DNA of 35,539 nt from Candidatus Nitrosocosmicus sp. (GCA_025934495.1 JAICXY010000027.1:1-35539); one strand, 5' to 3'. Shown: positions 17,030 to 26,757, numbered from the stretch's first letter. Numbers and translations: made by a program. Notes: a model not told the origin generated them from the sequence alone.

Positions 17030-17725
17030 TATAAAGTTAAGGAAAATATTATCTCTTTGCTGTTCTAGCAGCCAATCCGATTCACCAAATCTTTGCATAT
17101 TGTATTTTGTTTTACATTTTTTTATTTTGTATGAAAGATGATCATCAAAGTATTCGGTCTCATCTTTATGAAATGCATAGTTCTCCCAATAATGCTTTTT
17201 CTCTTTTTTATATCAAAAGAATAAGTATAATGATCCAGTTTTAAGAATCTGCAGCCTTGAGGTGGACACCATGAGCCATTCCAGTCTGTAGAAACAGATG
17301 CTTTCCATACTCACTTATAACATTTGAAATAAATCGTTCTGCTACTATAAACATATTTTTAGTTTTTTTGATGTGTTGAGTAAGAGAATTTCTCTATATT
17401 GTTGGTTTGATGCTGGCAACGCCTTAAAGCCATAATAATTCAGAACCTACTCTAATATCAGTTTCGTCTTTTGTATGCCATGATATTCTTCTTAATTTCT
17501 TTGGTTTGCACTTTTGTATCCAGTTCCAATAGATAAAAGATAATTAATTTAATAAGGTGTAAAAAAAGAAAGATAATGCTTTTGCAGCGTTTCCAAATGA
17601 TAAATCTAAAAAGTACAAATGCAACCCATAACAGATAATTTTTAAAGGTGTTTTAATTCTAAGTCATAAAGGAAATTAGGAATTATCAGAACCTTTAGTT
17701 TTTCCCTAGTTAACTGGGCCGATCT
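17030..17725 (-). mobile_element. Decayed DDE insertion sequence (archaeal IS6-like transposase pseudogene)
   Basis: Reading the minus strand, pieces of a DDE transposase occur in order across frames with stops: LDLSFGNAAKALSFF (about 17580-17620), WHTKDETDIRVGSELLWL (about 17430-17485), NMFIVAERFISNVISEYGKH (about 17300-17360), VSTDWNGSWCPPQGCRFLKL (about 17240-17300), then a shift into DETEYFDDHLSYKIKKCK (about 17120-17175). These match the consensus W-x-DET-x-x-KxGSE, VAERFIxxLxxxYGKHPVSTDGGTWYP-QACRFLKL and RTESFDDYFPCRKxKCK. End-like sequences are AGTTAACTAGGGAAAAAC (minus strand, about 17700-17720) and AAAGTTAAGGAAAATA (about 17034). Two more copies of the family lie at 26066 and 35400. 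Confidence 0.75.
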
Positions 17726-17991
17726 TTGCTACAATTAGCAACATTAAATAATATCTAAAGAGTTGGTATATTTTAATCGAAATTCGTATAGTAAAATAAG
17801 AACATTACAATATAATACCGAATCTGTAAAATTTTGATAGGTATCTAATTAAGAAGCCTGACTCCTATTGTTGAAAATATATGCGATAAACTTACTATTA
17901 ATTAGTCTGGAATAAATATGGAATAAGCAAATCAAATTAAATGATATCTTTTGACGATATATATATGGCTGATATTGATTGACAGGTTAAT

Positions 17992-18555
17992 TTACATTTT
18001 TTGTCTGAGTACTTTTGATAGAATTTTGATTTTCACGTTATAAATGGGATCACCATTTTGTAACACTATATTTGATTTTTGAATTTGTGTAACAGTACTC
18101 CTTAATTTTAACTTTAATTTTGTCTTATTATCATTAATTGTGTACTCGTTCCACTTTTCTGAAATTGTATTAAATGCAACTTCTATTGTATAGGATGAAT
18201 CGAGTTCTTGTTTTGTATATAGTTTTATATGTGGATTACCTTTAGATTTTTTGGAAAAAATAAAAGATTGTATAGATTGAAAATCAAATTCATATTCATT
18301 TAATTTATTATCGTTAATGGCATTATTTTTGTATGGTTTTTTAACTCCTGTTAAGATTACTCTATTTTTTAATTTTGTTCCATCAGTTAAATCATATGAA
18401 TCCCAAAATTCTTTAATAACTTTAAAATCCAAAACCGTTGAAATATCATCCGTCATTTCCTGCACCTTTTTAATGCCTTTTGATATATTAATTGATGATT
18501 GATCTAGCATTTTTTTGAAATCTATTTTAATCAAATCTTCATAAATAATTTTCAA
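17992..18555 (-). CDS. Hypothetical protein (187 aa)
   Basis: An intact open frame from ATG 18555 with neighbour-like codon usage. Predicted soluble, no signal peptide, cysteine or membrane segment; an N-terminal helical part (IDFKKMLDQSSINISKGIKK) is followed by a beta-rich body (NRVILTGVKKPY, HIKLYTKQELDSSYTIEVAF, KLKLKLRSTVTQIQKSNIVL). I do not recognise the family. It sits in an island between two dead insertion sequences, which raises the chance that it is accessory. No partner gene is adjacent. Confidence 0.5.
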   Translation of the reverse strand: MKIIYEDLIKIDFKKMLDQSSINISKGIKKVQEMTDDISTVLDFKVIKEFWDSYDLTDGTKLKNRVILTGVKKPYKNNAINDNKLNEYEFDFQSIQSFIFSKKSKGNPHIKLYTKQELDSSYTIEVAFNTISEKWNEYTINDNKTKLKLKLRSTVTQIQKSNIVLQNGDPIYNVKIKILSKVLRQKM

Positions 18556-19174
18556 TTAAAATCAGCATGTATTTATTAAATTTGAGGTATCGATATAAAA
18601 TCAAAAATTATAATTGTTTCTATTTTATACCTTTTGATTTGTTATTAGATTTTGTAATTGTTTTTTTATTCGATTAGCCTGTACTTTGATGGTTGTATTG
18701 GTAATTCGAGAATTATATTTGAGATAAGTTATTTCGGTTACCACATAATAACGAAATTAGTAGTAATTTTGAAAGTTTTGTGAATAGTTTCCGAATTTGA
18801 ATGCATGCCTGGACTTTATTAGTTTTTATTCTATTAATGATCTTTTTCTATCGACATTTTCTTCACAATTTGTCTCACTCATCAAATTCTACTTAAGATG
18901 GCAATGAATAAATTTTTAAATTTTATCGATGCATAGTCGATACTTTTTATTTTGTTATTCATATTACTATTTTTATTTTTATCCATGTCTGTGCTGCTAT
19001 TAGTTATTATCATATATAATTTGAAAAGTATAATAATTGCATCAATTTAAAAAGATTGTATAAAATGCTTTTTTTCTAGATAGATCTAATACAAAGTTAT
19101 CAATTATTATTATTATTTCATAAAATAACAATGACTATTTAAAATTTAAATACATTTTCTACCTTCTATACTAA
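18556..19174. other. AT-rich intergenic region, nothing recognised
   Basis: About 620 bases with frequent stops in all frames. A 19-codon frame on the minus strand near 18830-18885 (MSETNCEENVDRKRS) is too short to call. AT-rich stretches near 19130-19150 could be the promoter of the next gene. No repeats or IS pieces recognised. Confidence 0.35.
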
Positions 19175-19588
19175 ATGTATAAAATTTTATTAATGTCTCT
19201 TATTGTTGTTATTGGATCTTTAGAAATAACAATACAAAACTTTCATTCATTATCTGCACAAAAAACTACAGTTCCACCTATCTTAAATAATACTACTTCA
19301 TCTCCTTTCACAAAATTCTTTTCAGAGAGCAAAGATTATCAACATTGTATAGAACACACCAATAGCTGTCATTCAACTGTAGATGTAATATACGAAAGTC
19401 CAACTACACTACTATTAAAATCACATTCAATGAATCCTCTTTGGAAAGCAGTTGATACTGTTAAAAAATTGGGTTATAGTATAGATGCTGTTACGTATTT
19501 GCCAAATGCAAATACTTCCAATCCAAATACTCCTTTTGATATATTGGTGGTAATGTCACAAAATCCCATTATTTCTCATCCAAAGTAA
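19175..19588 (+). CDS. Small exported hypothetical protein
   Basis: 137 residues with a Sec-type signal peptide: MYK, a hydrophobic core ILLMSLIVVIGSLEI, and a likely cleavage near SLSAQKTT (about 29-33). The mature part has a Thr/Ser/Asn-rich linker with N-glycosylation sequons (NNTTSS), a cysteine pair C57/C64 in HCIEHTNSCHS, and a C-terminal domain with WKAVDTVKKLGYSIDAVTYL and DILVVMSQNP. The last block looks like a small alpha/beta fold. I do not know the family; thaumarchaea encode many such exported proteins. A degraded IS follows about 200 bases downstream. Confidence 0.6.
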   Translation: MYKILLMSLIVVIGSLEITIQNFHSLSAQKTTVPPILNNTTSSPFTKFFSESKDYQHCIEHTNSCHSTVDVIYESPTTLLLKSHSMNPLWKAVDTVKKLGYSIDAVTYLPNANTSNPNTPFDILVVMSQNPIISHPK

Positions 19589-19789
19589 TTTTTTTGCTAT
19601 TTTTATTTCATCATTTTGATCGAGAGCGAATAGATCGGAAATTATTACTTGCAAACATCTCTATAACCGCAGTTTTTTCATTACCTCGTCCTATCTTTAC
19701 TTTCATACTATTGTTATCCAAAAAAACCACTAACTTAAGTTATTTGCTGCTGATCTTACAGTTCAAGAATTTAATGATATGTATGATAA

Positions 19790-20600
19790 ATAGATAATAA
19801 AAAAATATCCCAAGCTTGAAAAGCGCTTATCCAAAAGAAAAGGTAAAAAAGAGAAAGAAAAGCGGATGGACTCAAGATATTTCAAACTAGATGTTGAAGA
19901 AACACCTCTAATCCTTTTGGTTTACTATCGTCTTTACATAATTTATTATTTGAATTTCTATCTGATCTTAATCAAAGCAATGTCTACAAAGTATTCAAAA
20001 GATTAAGCGATCGCTAAGGCAATATGTACCAATACCTAGGAAGTAAACAACATTCTAATAGGCTTCAAACCCAAGAGGAACTCGAACAATATTTTCAGGT
20101 CCTGTTGCTTTTATAGATGGATAGAACAACAGATACTACAATCTGTCTATAAAGAAAGAAGAAAAATGTAATACTCTGGTAAGAAGAAAAGACAAACTAT
20201 TGTAAAGAACCATCTAATGGTTAATAATCGGTTTATATTTTTCATAAAGCAGATAATAGCAAAGGAAATGCATGATTATATATTCACATTAGAGGGACCG
20301 TCCTGTTGCTATCTCAAAATAAGTTATAAGGGTTTTTGATCTTGGATATCTTGGATATCTTGGTGTACAAACGGGCTTTCAGAACAACTATCAGCACTGT
20401 CGCATAAGAAGAAGAGAAACCGACAAGATCTGTTCCAAGAAGAAAAAGACGATAACAAAATTCATACTAAAAAGAGGATAATGATGGAGCATACTATATG
20501 TTAATTGAAAAAGTATGGGATAATGGATGATATATTTAGAAATGAGAAGTGCAATAAATTGTCAGACATAGTATCATGATTAAATGATTATACTAATGAA
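19790..20600 (+). mobile_element. Decayed insertion sequence with DDE_Tnp_4-like (IS5-group) transposase
   Basis: Transposase pieces occur in order on the plus strand, in several frames: YPKLEKRLSKRKGKKEKEKR and YFKLDVEETPLILLVYYRLY (about 19800-19940), LSDLNQSNVYKVFKRL-like (about 19960-20010), DGxEQ remnant and YSGKKKRQTIVKNHLMVNNR (about 20160-20230), ISWISWCTNGLSEQLSALSH (about 20340-20405), and KKRIMMEHTIC with LKKYGIMDDIFRN (about 20470-20550). The pattern is the EQ-I-R...YSGKKKRHT-KxQ...FDLGYLGV...PxKKxRxxxLxxEEKxxN...ER-I.-EHxIxRLK series of DDE_Tnp_4 transposases. Many stops and shifts make it inactive. The frame at 19594-19797 upstream has no recognisable content and I did not call it. 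Confidence 0.72.
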
Positions 20601-20755
20601 TCATATGAGTATATTATCAAGATAAGATATTCTAGTATAAAAGTAGAAATGGTTCATAATTATTAAGATCGAGTAATAGAAAATTATCTTTTTTTAAATT
20701 AACGAGTTTTTACAATCAAATGTCAGTAATCTGATTTATCAATGTAAAATTACTG

Positions 20756-21190
20756 TTAATATATGATATTGTCTCCTGTGTTCATCTGGCTTTGAAAGTT
20801 CGAATTACTACAAGAACTTAATATGTTTCCATCATGCTCACATTTGAGGTTTTGATTTGATGATTGATCCTGTCCTATTCCTTGTATTATTGAATTGCTG
20901 TCATGCCTGCTCCAGTTTTGATTAATGGTATTGTCTCCTGTGTTCATCTGGCTTTGAAAGTTCGAATTACTACAAGAACTTAATATGTTTCCATCATGCT
21001 CACATTTGAGGTTTTGATTTGATGATTGATCCTGTCCTATCGATTGAGAAAATTTATTATGATGATATGTTTTATGTTTTTTAGCTAAAACATATTCTGA
21101 TCCATTGAACAAACTTGATAATAATGATAAAGCGATTATTATGATTAACGCTCTAATTAAGAGATTTTTCTTATTGATTTTTGAGTTCAA
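20756..21190 (-). CDS. Exported Asn/Gln/Ser-rich repeat protein
   Basis: 144 residues: a signal peptide (KKNLLIRALIIIIALSLLSS..., cleavage probably near VLAKKH, about residue 36) followed by two copies of a 37-residue unit beginning IGQDQSSNQNLKCEHDGNIL and ending SQMNTGDN, set 54 residues apart, joined by TINQNWSRHDSNSIIQG. Each unit has two cysteines, perhaps one disulfide per unit. The N-x-x-Q-x-Q-x-N-x-G-D-N spacing recalls beta-solenoid or curlin-like repeats, so a fibre or surface role is possible; this is inference. The second unit stops abruptly (DNIIY), just where the first continues with TINQNW, which suggests a truncated array. A dead IS lies 160 bases beyond the stop. Confidence 0.65.
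   Translation of the reverse strand: MNSKINKKNLLIRALIIIIALSLLSSLFNGSEYVLAKKHKTYHHNKFSQSIGQDQSSNQNLKCEHDGNILSSCSNSNFQSQMNTGDNTINQNWSRHDSNSIIQGIGQDQSSNQNLKCEHDGNILSSCSNSNFQSQMNTGDNIIY
20768..21040. repeat. Two perfect 111-bp direct repeats inside the exported repeat gene
   Basis: Bases 20768-20878 and 20930-21040 are identical over 111 bp (period 162 bp = 54 codons) by direct comparison, including third codon positions. That points to a recent duplication or gene conversion rather than old protein-level constraint. Confidence 0.9.
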
Positions 21191-21413
21191 TCTATAATTT
21201 TGTAACCACTAGAAAAGATATTTAACATTCTTTGGATTGCCCTGTTACAATTGTATGTAACAAATATAGAACTTATGATTACAAAAGTTTTTAATTATAC
21301 ACACTGTTATTTATTCTCGAGTTTGCGATAGGTAAACCATCTTTTAAAAGCAATAATAGAATATACATTTTATAACATTAAATAAATCCATTGTAGAAAT
21401 TTCTATTATATAT

Positions 21414-21720
21414 ATGTCTTTTATGTTTGCAAATGATAACAGCTATATCATCTTTGCAATATCCAATGATACAATTTCCATTCATCTATCCAAAGGATAT
21501 GTCGATGGAGGATTAGTATTTTTTATTGCAAGTGATTCATCAGATAATCAAACAGCTGCTTTGATAAACGAGAATTTTAGATTATAAAATAAACATTGCA
21601 TACCTGTCATATTCGATTCCAAAATTGTACATCCAACAAAAGGATATGACTTAATGAAATAAAGGGAAAAGGATCTTTTGGATTTCAATTTCCTCTTGTT
21701 CTCAACAACATTAGTTCGTA
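21414..21720 (+). pseudogene. Remnant of an exported thaumarchaeal protein gene
   Basis: From ATG 21414 a 57-codon frame gives FAISNDTISIHLSKGYVDGG and LVFFIASDSSDNQTAALINE, ending at TAA 21585. Further on, in another frame, GKGSFGFQFPLV appears (about 21664-21700). This order (GYVxG-x-VFFIAxDxSDxxTA then GxGPFGFQ-P) matches a family of exported thaumarchaeal proteins I recall without a firm function (DUF7482-like, name from memory). The signal peptide and the rest are missing and stops interrupt the frame, so it is a gene relic. Confidence 0.45.
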
Positions 21721-22347
21721 GACCTAAACCGATATTTTTTGATATCCAGATTGAATCATCTTGTTCTATAATTGTGGGATATTATTTGCTTAATACGTAA
21801 GAAATTAGAATAATAATTTGATAGTATTTATACCCCATGATCATGCTCGATGTAGTTCTTGAGATACTTATTCGACGGGCTGTTTATCAGATGATATCCT
21901 AATTATAAGCAACAATCTATCCTGTATGTACATCGCGTTCACTCTTGTATGCTTTGGATAATGAGGTAGAGATCAACTAGTATAATATTTCATAGTAAAA
22001 GGTCAGCTAAAAAGTTATCCTTGAAATTTGATGGTTAAGTATGCATCTGTTCTACCTAGAGATAAACACTATTGTTTATTGATTCTTCTCAATTTTATGA
22101 AGTGATATAAAGAGCGAAGGTTATACTAATGTCATCAGAGAAAATAAGGTAATCTCCTAGAAATGGCGAACTTGATAAAAAAACAAATATTATTACAAAA
22201 AGTCATAAAGTTGTCCAAAAGTAATTTTTACAATGAGTAAACATAAAGATTCGCAATAAAAAGATTATTTGATTTCTGGGTCTATTTGTATTTTATTATA
22301 TTATAACAAAACAATTCCCAAATATCTTGATGATGTGAATTGTAGTG
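21721..22347. other. Intergenic region upstream of the TRIC gene, nothing recognised
   Basis: About 630 bases with stops in all frames. TTATATTATAAC near 22296-22307 is a probable TATA element for the TRIC gene. The stretch probably continues the decay zone of the preceding gene relic. Confidence 0.35.
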
Positions 22348-22986
22348 ATGTCTGATACATCTCCTGTCATAATAGTTTATCCGTTGGTTATTCATTTGCT
22401 TGATTTTTTTGGTACAATGGCATTTGCAGTTACAGGTTCCTTCAAAGCAATCGAGCAAAAATTGGATTTTGTTGGAGTTATAATCCTTTCAATAATTACA
22501 GGTCTAGCTGGAGGAATAATTCGTGATATTATATTTGGAAGGTTTCCACCAAACGCATTAGTTGATCCCGTTTACCTTTTGATAACTATTTCGACTGGTA
22601 TTGTAGTATTTTTCCTATATCCAAGATTAAAGAAACATTGGAATCTTTTTATAAAATTTGATGCTATAGGGCTTGGAGATTTTACAATAATAGGTGCAAC
22701 AGCTGCCTATACATTGTTTGGCCATAATTTTTTAATCATGGCATTTGCAGGGGTATTAACTGCTATAGGTGGAGGGATATTGCGGGATGTTTTTGTCAAT
22801 GAAATTCCCATTGTTTTTATCAAAGAACTATATGTTACTGCAAGTTTTATGGGCATTGTAATATTCTATTTGCTTTTGATATTTCTTAATGTCGACATAG
22901 CGGCTATTATTGCAGTAGTTTCTGTAATTTCTATTCGGTTTCTTGCAATTAAATATAATTGGAACCTGCCACGGTCTAAAAGTTAA
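22348..22986 (+). CDS. TRIC-family monovalent cation channel (YadS/UPF0126)
   Basis: Prokaryotic TRIC channels conduct K+ and similar ions across the membrane. The protein shows the family's internal duplication: DFFGTMAFAVTGSFKAIEQK with GLAGGIIRDIIFGRFPP in the first half, and DAIGLGDFTIIGATAA with TAIGGGILRDVFVNEIP in the second. About seven membrane segments are visible. The paired GG-x-x-RD motifs are the lipid/ion-path signature. 212 residues, standard length. The frame can begin at GTG 22345, but ATG 22348 immediately follows and is preferred. It stands as a single gene; the physiological substrate is not deducible from context. Confidence 0.87.
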   Translation: MSDTSPVIIVYPLVIHLLDFFGTMAFAVTGSFKAIEQKLDFVGVIILSIITGLAGGIIRDIIFGRFPPNALVDPVYLLITISTGIVVFFLYPRLKKHWNLFIKFDAIGLGDFTIIGATAAYTLFGHNFLIMAFAGVLTAIGGGILRDVFVNEIPIVFIKELYVTASFMGIVIFYLLLIFLNVDIAAIIAVVSVISIRFLAIKYNWNLPRSKS

Positions 22987-23259
22987 TCTGATGAGTTCCA
23001 ATTCAATTGTATTGTAATAATTCAATTATTTATTAATAATAATAAATTGCTTTGTTGCATTTTTGGGATAGTCTCTTATTATTTTAAGCATAATTTTATC
23101 AATTATGTTACAGCGAAATCAATAAATCTTTGATGGGCAATTACTCTTTATTAAAAAATTCATAATTTTATTTTATTTTTTATCCTTTTAAAAGAAATAA
23201 AAAAAGAAAACATGAAATTTATTTTGTTTATTTAAATTAAATTGAAAATAACTGCAAAA

Positions 23260-23268
23260 TATAAATAA
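23260..23268 (+). promoter_or_regulatory. TATA box of the cyclase-like gene
   Basis: ATATAAATA is centred 26 bases before the GTG at 23290, supporting that start and a leaderless transcript. The preceding 22987-23259 is AT-rich with no gene. Confidence 0.5.
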
Positions 23269-23289
23269 ATATAATTTATTTAACGATTT

Positions 23290-24672
23290 GTGAAAGAAAA
23301 CACTATTGGTTTGAATTCAAGCTTTTTTCTTTATACAGATGTTGTTAATTCCTCTGATATTAGAATTCCTGAAGAAATCCAAGTTTGTAAAATCATGAAT
23401 CTACAAAGGTGGACATTGCAATTCTTGATGAACCATGAAGGTGTAGATGAAGTTACCAAATTAAGGAAATATTTTAATTCAACTGGTGATGGAATGTTTG
23501 TGGTTTTTAATGATCGAGAAATATTTGAACCAATTAATTTAGCGATTTATTTGCATAAAACTATATATAAATATAATAAAGATAAATCAAGAGAAAACAA
23601 TATATCTTTAAGAATTGGTATAAGTTCTGGATCGCATCCTACTTTTTTTGATATGACTCATGGTAAAATCGCACCATGGGGATATAATTCTATTTTAGCT
23701 AGGCGAATAATGGATTTATGCAATCCAGATCAAATTCTTTTATCTAAAAGTGTAAGAGATACGTTATTAGAAAAGGTTCTTCCATCAGAGAATATTCGAT
23801 TATATGATTACATCTATAAAAAAGATATATTTCCAATAAAACACGATAGACAAGGTGAATTGGTTTATTCTTTTTTTGGTACCATTAATAATATTCGAAT
23901 AGGGAATAATGATAAACCATTATCAAGCAATAATGATGTTGTTGAATTCGATTTAGATGAAGATGCAAAAAAGCCTATAAAAGATTTTTTCTTATCCAAG
24001 GTGCAAGATTACAAAGAAAGCTTTTCAAAAATTTTTGAACCATTGGGAATAGATTTGAGCGAAGAAGATGAAATACTTTTTTTCAAATATTTGTTTGAAT
24101 ATTCTGGGAATTATTATAGCGGGTCTAGTCTCTTTCTTCCTAGCTCATTTGAAAAGAGAAGAAAAGCCTTTTTGGATTCTCAGTGGGAAATGTTTATAAA
24201 GTTTAAAAAAGAATTTGAAAGAAGAAATCTGGAAATCCCGAAGTTAGGAACTCGATATTTAATTCTGACTAAAGAATTATTGATATCTGATGTTGGTAGA
24301 AGTAGAGATCATTATGATCTTGTAAGGAGTTTTATATTAAGGCATCAACAAATGAAAGTCGATTTATATAGGATAGAACCTGTTGATGCTGAAAGTGCAA
24401 AAAAACAGACATTTCCGCCGCATTTATTAAATTCTAGGGATGGAGGACTATGGCATGATAAATATGCAATTCAATTTGAGGAAATGAATAAATCCTTTTA
24501 TCTACCTGATCATAATGTTAATGATAACCGCAGAATAGTTTTCTGTCCAAAGGATTCTGATATGTTTAAAGTAATTAAACAATTTATGGATAATCTAAAT
24601 AAATTAAAGGAAGATGGCAAGGCAGAGAAAATTGATTTGGAGTTTCTAGAAAAATATAAATTCTCCAATTAA
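23290..24672 (+). CDS. Class III nucleotidyl-cyclase-like protein with unassigned C-terminal domain
   Basis: Residues 9-200 follow the cyclase homology domain: SSFFLYTDVVNSS (10-22, first metal Asp D17), STGDGMFVVF (64-73, second metal Asp D67), LRIGISSGSHPTF (107-119), WGYNSILARRIMD (130-142) and NPDQILLSKSVRDTL (145-159). The purine-selecting Lys expected three residues before GD is N63, and the transition-state Asn expected four residues before Arg is out of register (N133 versus R138/R139), so substrate or activity may differ from adenylate cyclase. Residues 220-460 are a separate soluble domain: a helical part, then RYLILTKELLISDVGRSRDH (about 331-350), VDLYRIEPVDAES and GGLWHDKYAIQFEE, resembling sensor or regulator domains in outline but not assigned. 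No membrane segment. A single gene, convergent with the next. Confidence 0.72.
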   Translation: MKENTIGLNSSFFLYTDVVNSSDIRIPEEIQVCKIMNLQRWTLQFLMNHEGVDEVTKLRKYFNSTGDGMFVVFNDREIFEPINLAIYLHKTIYKYNKDKSRENNISLRIGISSGSHPTFFDMTHGKIAPWGYNSILARRIMDLCNPDQILLSKSVRDTLLEKVLPSENIRLYDYIYKKDIFPIKHDRQGELVYSFFGTINNIRIGNNDKPLSSNNDVVEFDLDEDAKKPIKDFFLSKVQDYKESFSKIFEPLGIDLSEEDEILFFKYLFEYSGNYYSGSSLFLPSSFEKRRKAFLDSQWEMFIKFKKEFERRNLEIPKLGTRYLILTKELLISDVGRSRDHYDLVRSFILRHQQMKVDLYRIEPVDAESAKKQTFPPHLLNSRDGGLWHDKYAIQFEEMNKSFYLPDHNVNDNRRIVFCPKDSDMFKVIKQFMDNLNKLKEDGKAEKIDLEFLEKYKFSN

Positions 24673-24715
24673 AAATAAGATCAGATTGTTATTTAGATTA
24701 TTGATAAAGTATAGA

Positions 24716-25426
24716 TTATGTATTGGGGTTTTTGCTTGTAATGTTATTTGTTTTGATCGTATTAGAACTATCTAATCCTATTCCTTTGATTAGCGTTCCA
24801 AACATTTCATTGGGACTTGCAAAATGCCAATTAGTTTTGCCTACATCGATCATCAGTCTCATTACCTTGTCCACAAGAATAACAGTTAGAGGTACATGCT
24901 TAAATTCCATCCCGATATTCGAATGGATATCTGCGACTCCTGTAACAATTACATCTTTACCTGTGAAAATTATATTATTTGTTGAAAAATTATTTATACT
25001 ATGAGTATGAGCGAAACTTCCATTAGGTTTTATCATTGTAAAATTTGCATTAAAAACAGCTGTCATATTTGGTTTAACTGTTATATTAGAAGTCTTATTG
25101 TAGTCAGTATTGTTATCATGTAAACCTTTGATTTTTAAATCCCATAATCCCCCTTGAATCCACGTTACTATACCATTGTTGATTTGATTATTTGCAAAGT
25201 ATCCTGACGCTTCTGCTATATTGTTATTATCTTTTTGCTGTTTTTCGTTGTTATTATTTATATTAATACTAGATTGTTGCGCTAAAGCCTGTTGATATGG
25301 TAATGGAGATGTAAACCCTTTAGATATCTCTAATAACAATGGCGATTGAGAAATTATTATATACACAAATACAATAAGAATTATTTTTGACAAGTTTTTA
25401 TGGTATCTAGAAAATAATCTACTCAT
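24716..25426 (-). CDS. Exported hypothetical glycoprotein-like protein
   Basis: 236 residues with a signal peptide: basic start MSRLFSRYHKNLSK, hydrophobic IILIVFVYIIISQSPLLL, and likely cleavage after QQALAQ (about 49). The mature part has an Asn/Gln-rich spacer, then a beta-rich domain: ASGYFANNQINNGIVTWIQG, NITVKPNMTAVFNANFTMIK, GSFAHTHSINNFSTNNIIFT, VIVTGVADIHSN and MIDVGKTNWHFASPNEMFG. Many N-x-S/T sequons suggest glycosylation. Conserved-looking His (HTH, H in NWHFAS) might bind metal, but that is speculation. I recall similar exported proteins in Nitrosocosmicus-like genomes, without a known function. Convergent with the cyclase-like gene, 43 bases apart. Confidence 0.62.
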   Translation of the reverse strand: MSRLFSRYHKNLSKIILIVFVYIIISQSPLLLEISKGFTSPLPYQQALAQQSSININNNNEKQQKDNNNIAEASGYFANNQINNGIVTWIQGGLWDLKIKGLHDNNTDYNKTSNITVKPNMTAVFNANFTMIKPNGSFAHTHSINNFSTNNIIFTGKDVIVTGVADIHSNIGMEFKHVPLTVILVDKVMRLMIDVGKTNWHFASPNEMFGTLIKGIGLDSSNTIKTNNITSKNPNT

Positions 25427-26065
25427 AGAGAATATATATATTCACAATAATAAATCTATTACTTGTTTAAATATTTTTTTTTATATTGGATTTCTAAATA
25501 TGGTAAAATAAATACCAAATCAATTCAATTACGTTCTTTTTATTCCACTTTCCTTATATTTGATAATAAAAAAGGGGAATTAAATCTGTAAAAACAGTTT
25601 TAACTATTTTTTAACTATTAATAATAGAGAATATATTACTTTTATAATTAAATTGGTTAATAAATTTATTTATTTTTTTTACTTGAGTATTAAAAGAAAT
25701 TGCTTTGCTAGTAAATCTATATATCAAGTTTACAATATATCAAAATTTTTGAAATCTATTACTTTAAAATTTACCTATATCTGATTTACCTTTACTATAG
25801 ACAATAATTAGTTTGAAATTGATAAATCAATTATATATACTATTTTTTAAAAAAGACCAAATATATCCCTCGAAAGGATTTGTTATTAACTTTATAATCT
25901 TGGTAAAATATATGTATCTATTCCTATTCAATTGTCTTTGATGATGGTAACAACAATTGGGTTATCTCTGATATCCTCTCTTTATTTTTAGTTCTTTTTT
26001 AAACTCGAAATTTTTACTTCTTTTGCCTCGGGGATAAATTTAATAGATTATAAATCAAATCCGTC
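25427..26065. other. AT-rich intergenic region, nothing recognised
   Basis: About 640 bases, extremely AT-rich (poly-A and poly-T tracts at 25471-25482, 25668-25680, 25842-25853), no usable frames. It contains the promoter of the exported protein at its left end and runs into a dead insertion sequence on the right. Confidence 0.35.
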
Positions 26066-26745
26066 TCTGCTAACCTAAGAAAAAGCTATCTAGAATTACC
26101 CTATAAACAATATTGGTATGTAAAAGACAAAGAACCAAACCAAAAGAAATTGCTTTTTCTTTATATCTCTAATTTCTTGGCCTCCATTTTAGAAATACTG
26201 CAAAAGAGCATTAAAGATTTATCCACCAAAGTCAAAGTCATGTCAACATATGAAAATGGATACAGAAATACAAACCACAAAAAAATCAAGCAAAAGAAAA
26301 AAGATTGATTAATTTGTTATTGATGGAGCCGTCAGCTTATCGGCTCTCAATACATATAGCTATAGGTACCTATTGAACTAAAACTCGGATAAATCCTCCA
26401 TGTTGATACAACTTTTGAAAGAACAATGTCTATAGCTGAGCGTTTTAATGCATCTTTGATATATACATATGGCAAGCACCCTGTTTCAATGGAGATGGTG
26501 CTAGCATTTGACATCCTCTTCAAGCCTGTTATTTTTTGAAACTAAAACATAATTTGTATTCCTCTTTAGAGAATAGTTTTATAGAGCTAGAACAATCCAA
26601 TATATCCATGATAACACAGCAGAAGAAATCCTGACAACTATTTTCCATGCAAAAGAAAGAACTGCAGAAACTACAACATATAAAACAATGGTTTAAGCTA
26701 TCCATTGACCAACATAATAAAATGTCTTAAGTTACCCTAGTCCTC
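26066..26745 (+). mobile_element. Decayed insertion sequence, same DDE family as 17030 and 35400
   Basis: The left end TAACCTAAGAAAAAGCTAT closely matches the copy at 35407 (TAACTTAAGAAAAAGCTAT). The plus-strand frame begins KRQRTKPKEIAFSLYL, then a stop, FLGLHFRNTAKE, a broken KWIQKYKPQK piece (about 26260), FERTMSIAERFNASLIYTYG with KHPVSM (about 26416-26495), and a PCKRKNC-like piece near 26645. The right end has TTAAGTTA (about 26727), a reverse complement of the left-end TAACTTAA. Numerous stops and frameshifts: non-functional. Confidence 0.75.
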
Positions 26746-26757
26746 TATAGGGTTGGA

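Noticed and set aside
19594-19797. Open frame of 67 codons rich in Leu/Ile/Phe before the dead IS
   Set aside because: No start signal, no recognisable motif, and composition typical of translated AT-rich non-coding DNA; it precedes a transposase relic.
20768-21040. Direct repeats considered as a CRISPR-like array
   Set aside because: Only two units, 111 bp long and coding in frame with a signal peptide; not a CRISPR.
22330-22362. TGATGA followed by CTGA, resembling C and D boxes of a guide RNA
   Set aside because: Box spacing is only about 20 bases, too short for a C/D RNA with guides, and it overlaps the TRIC start codon.
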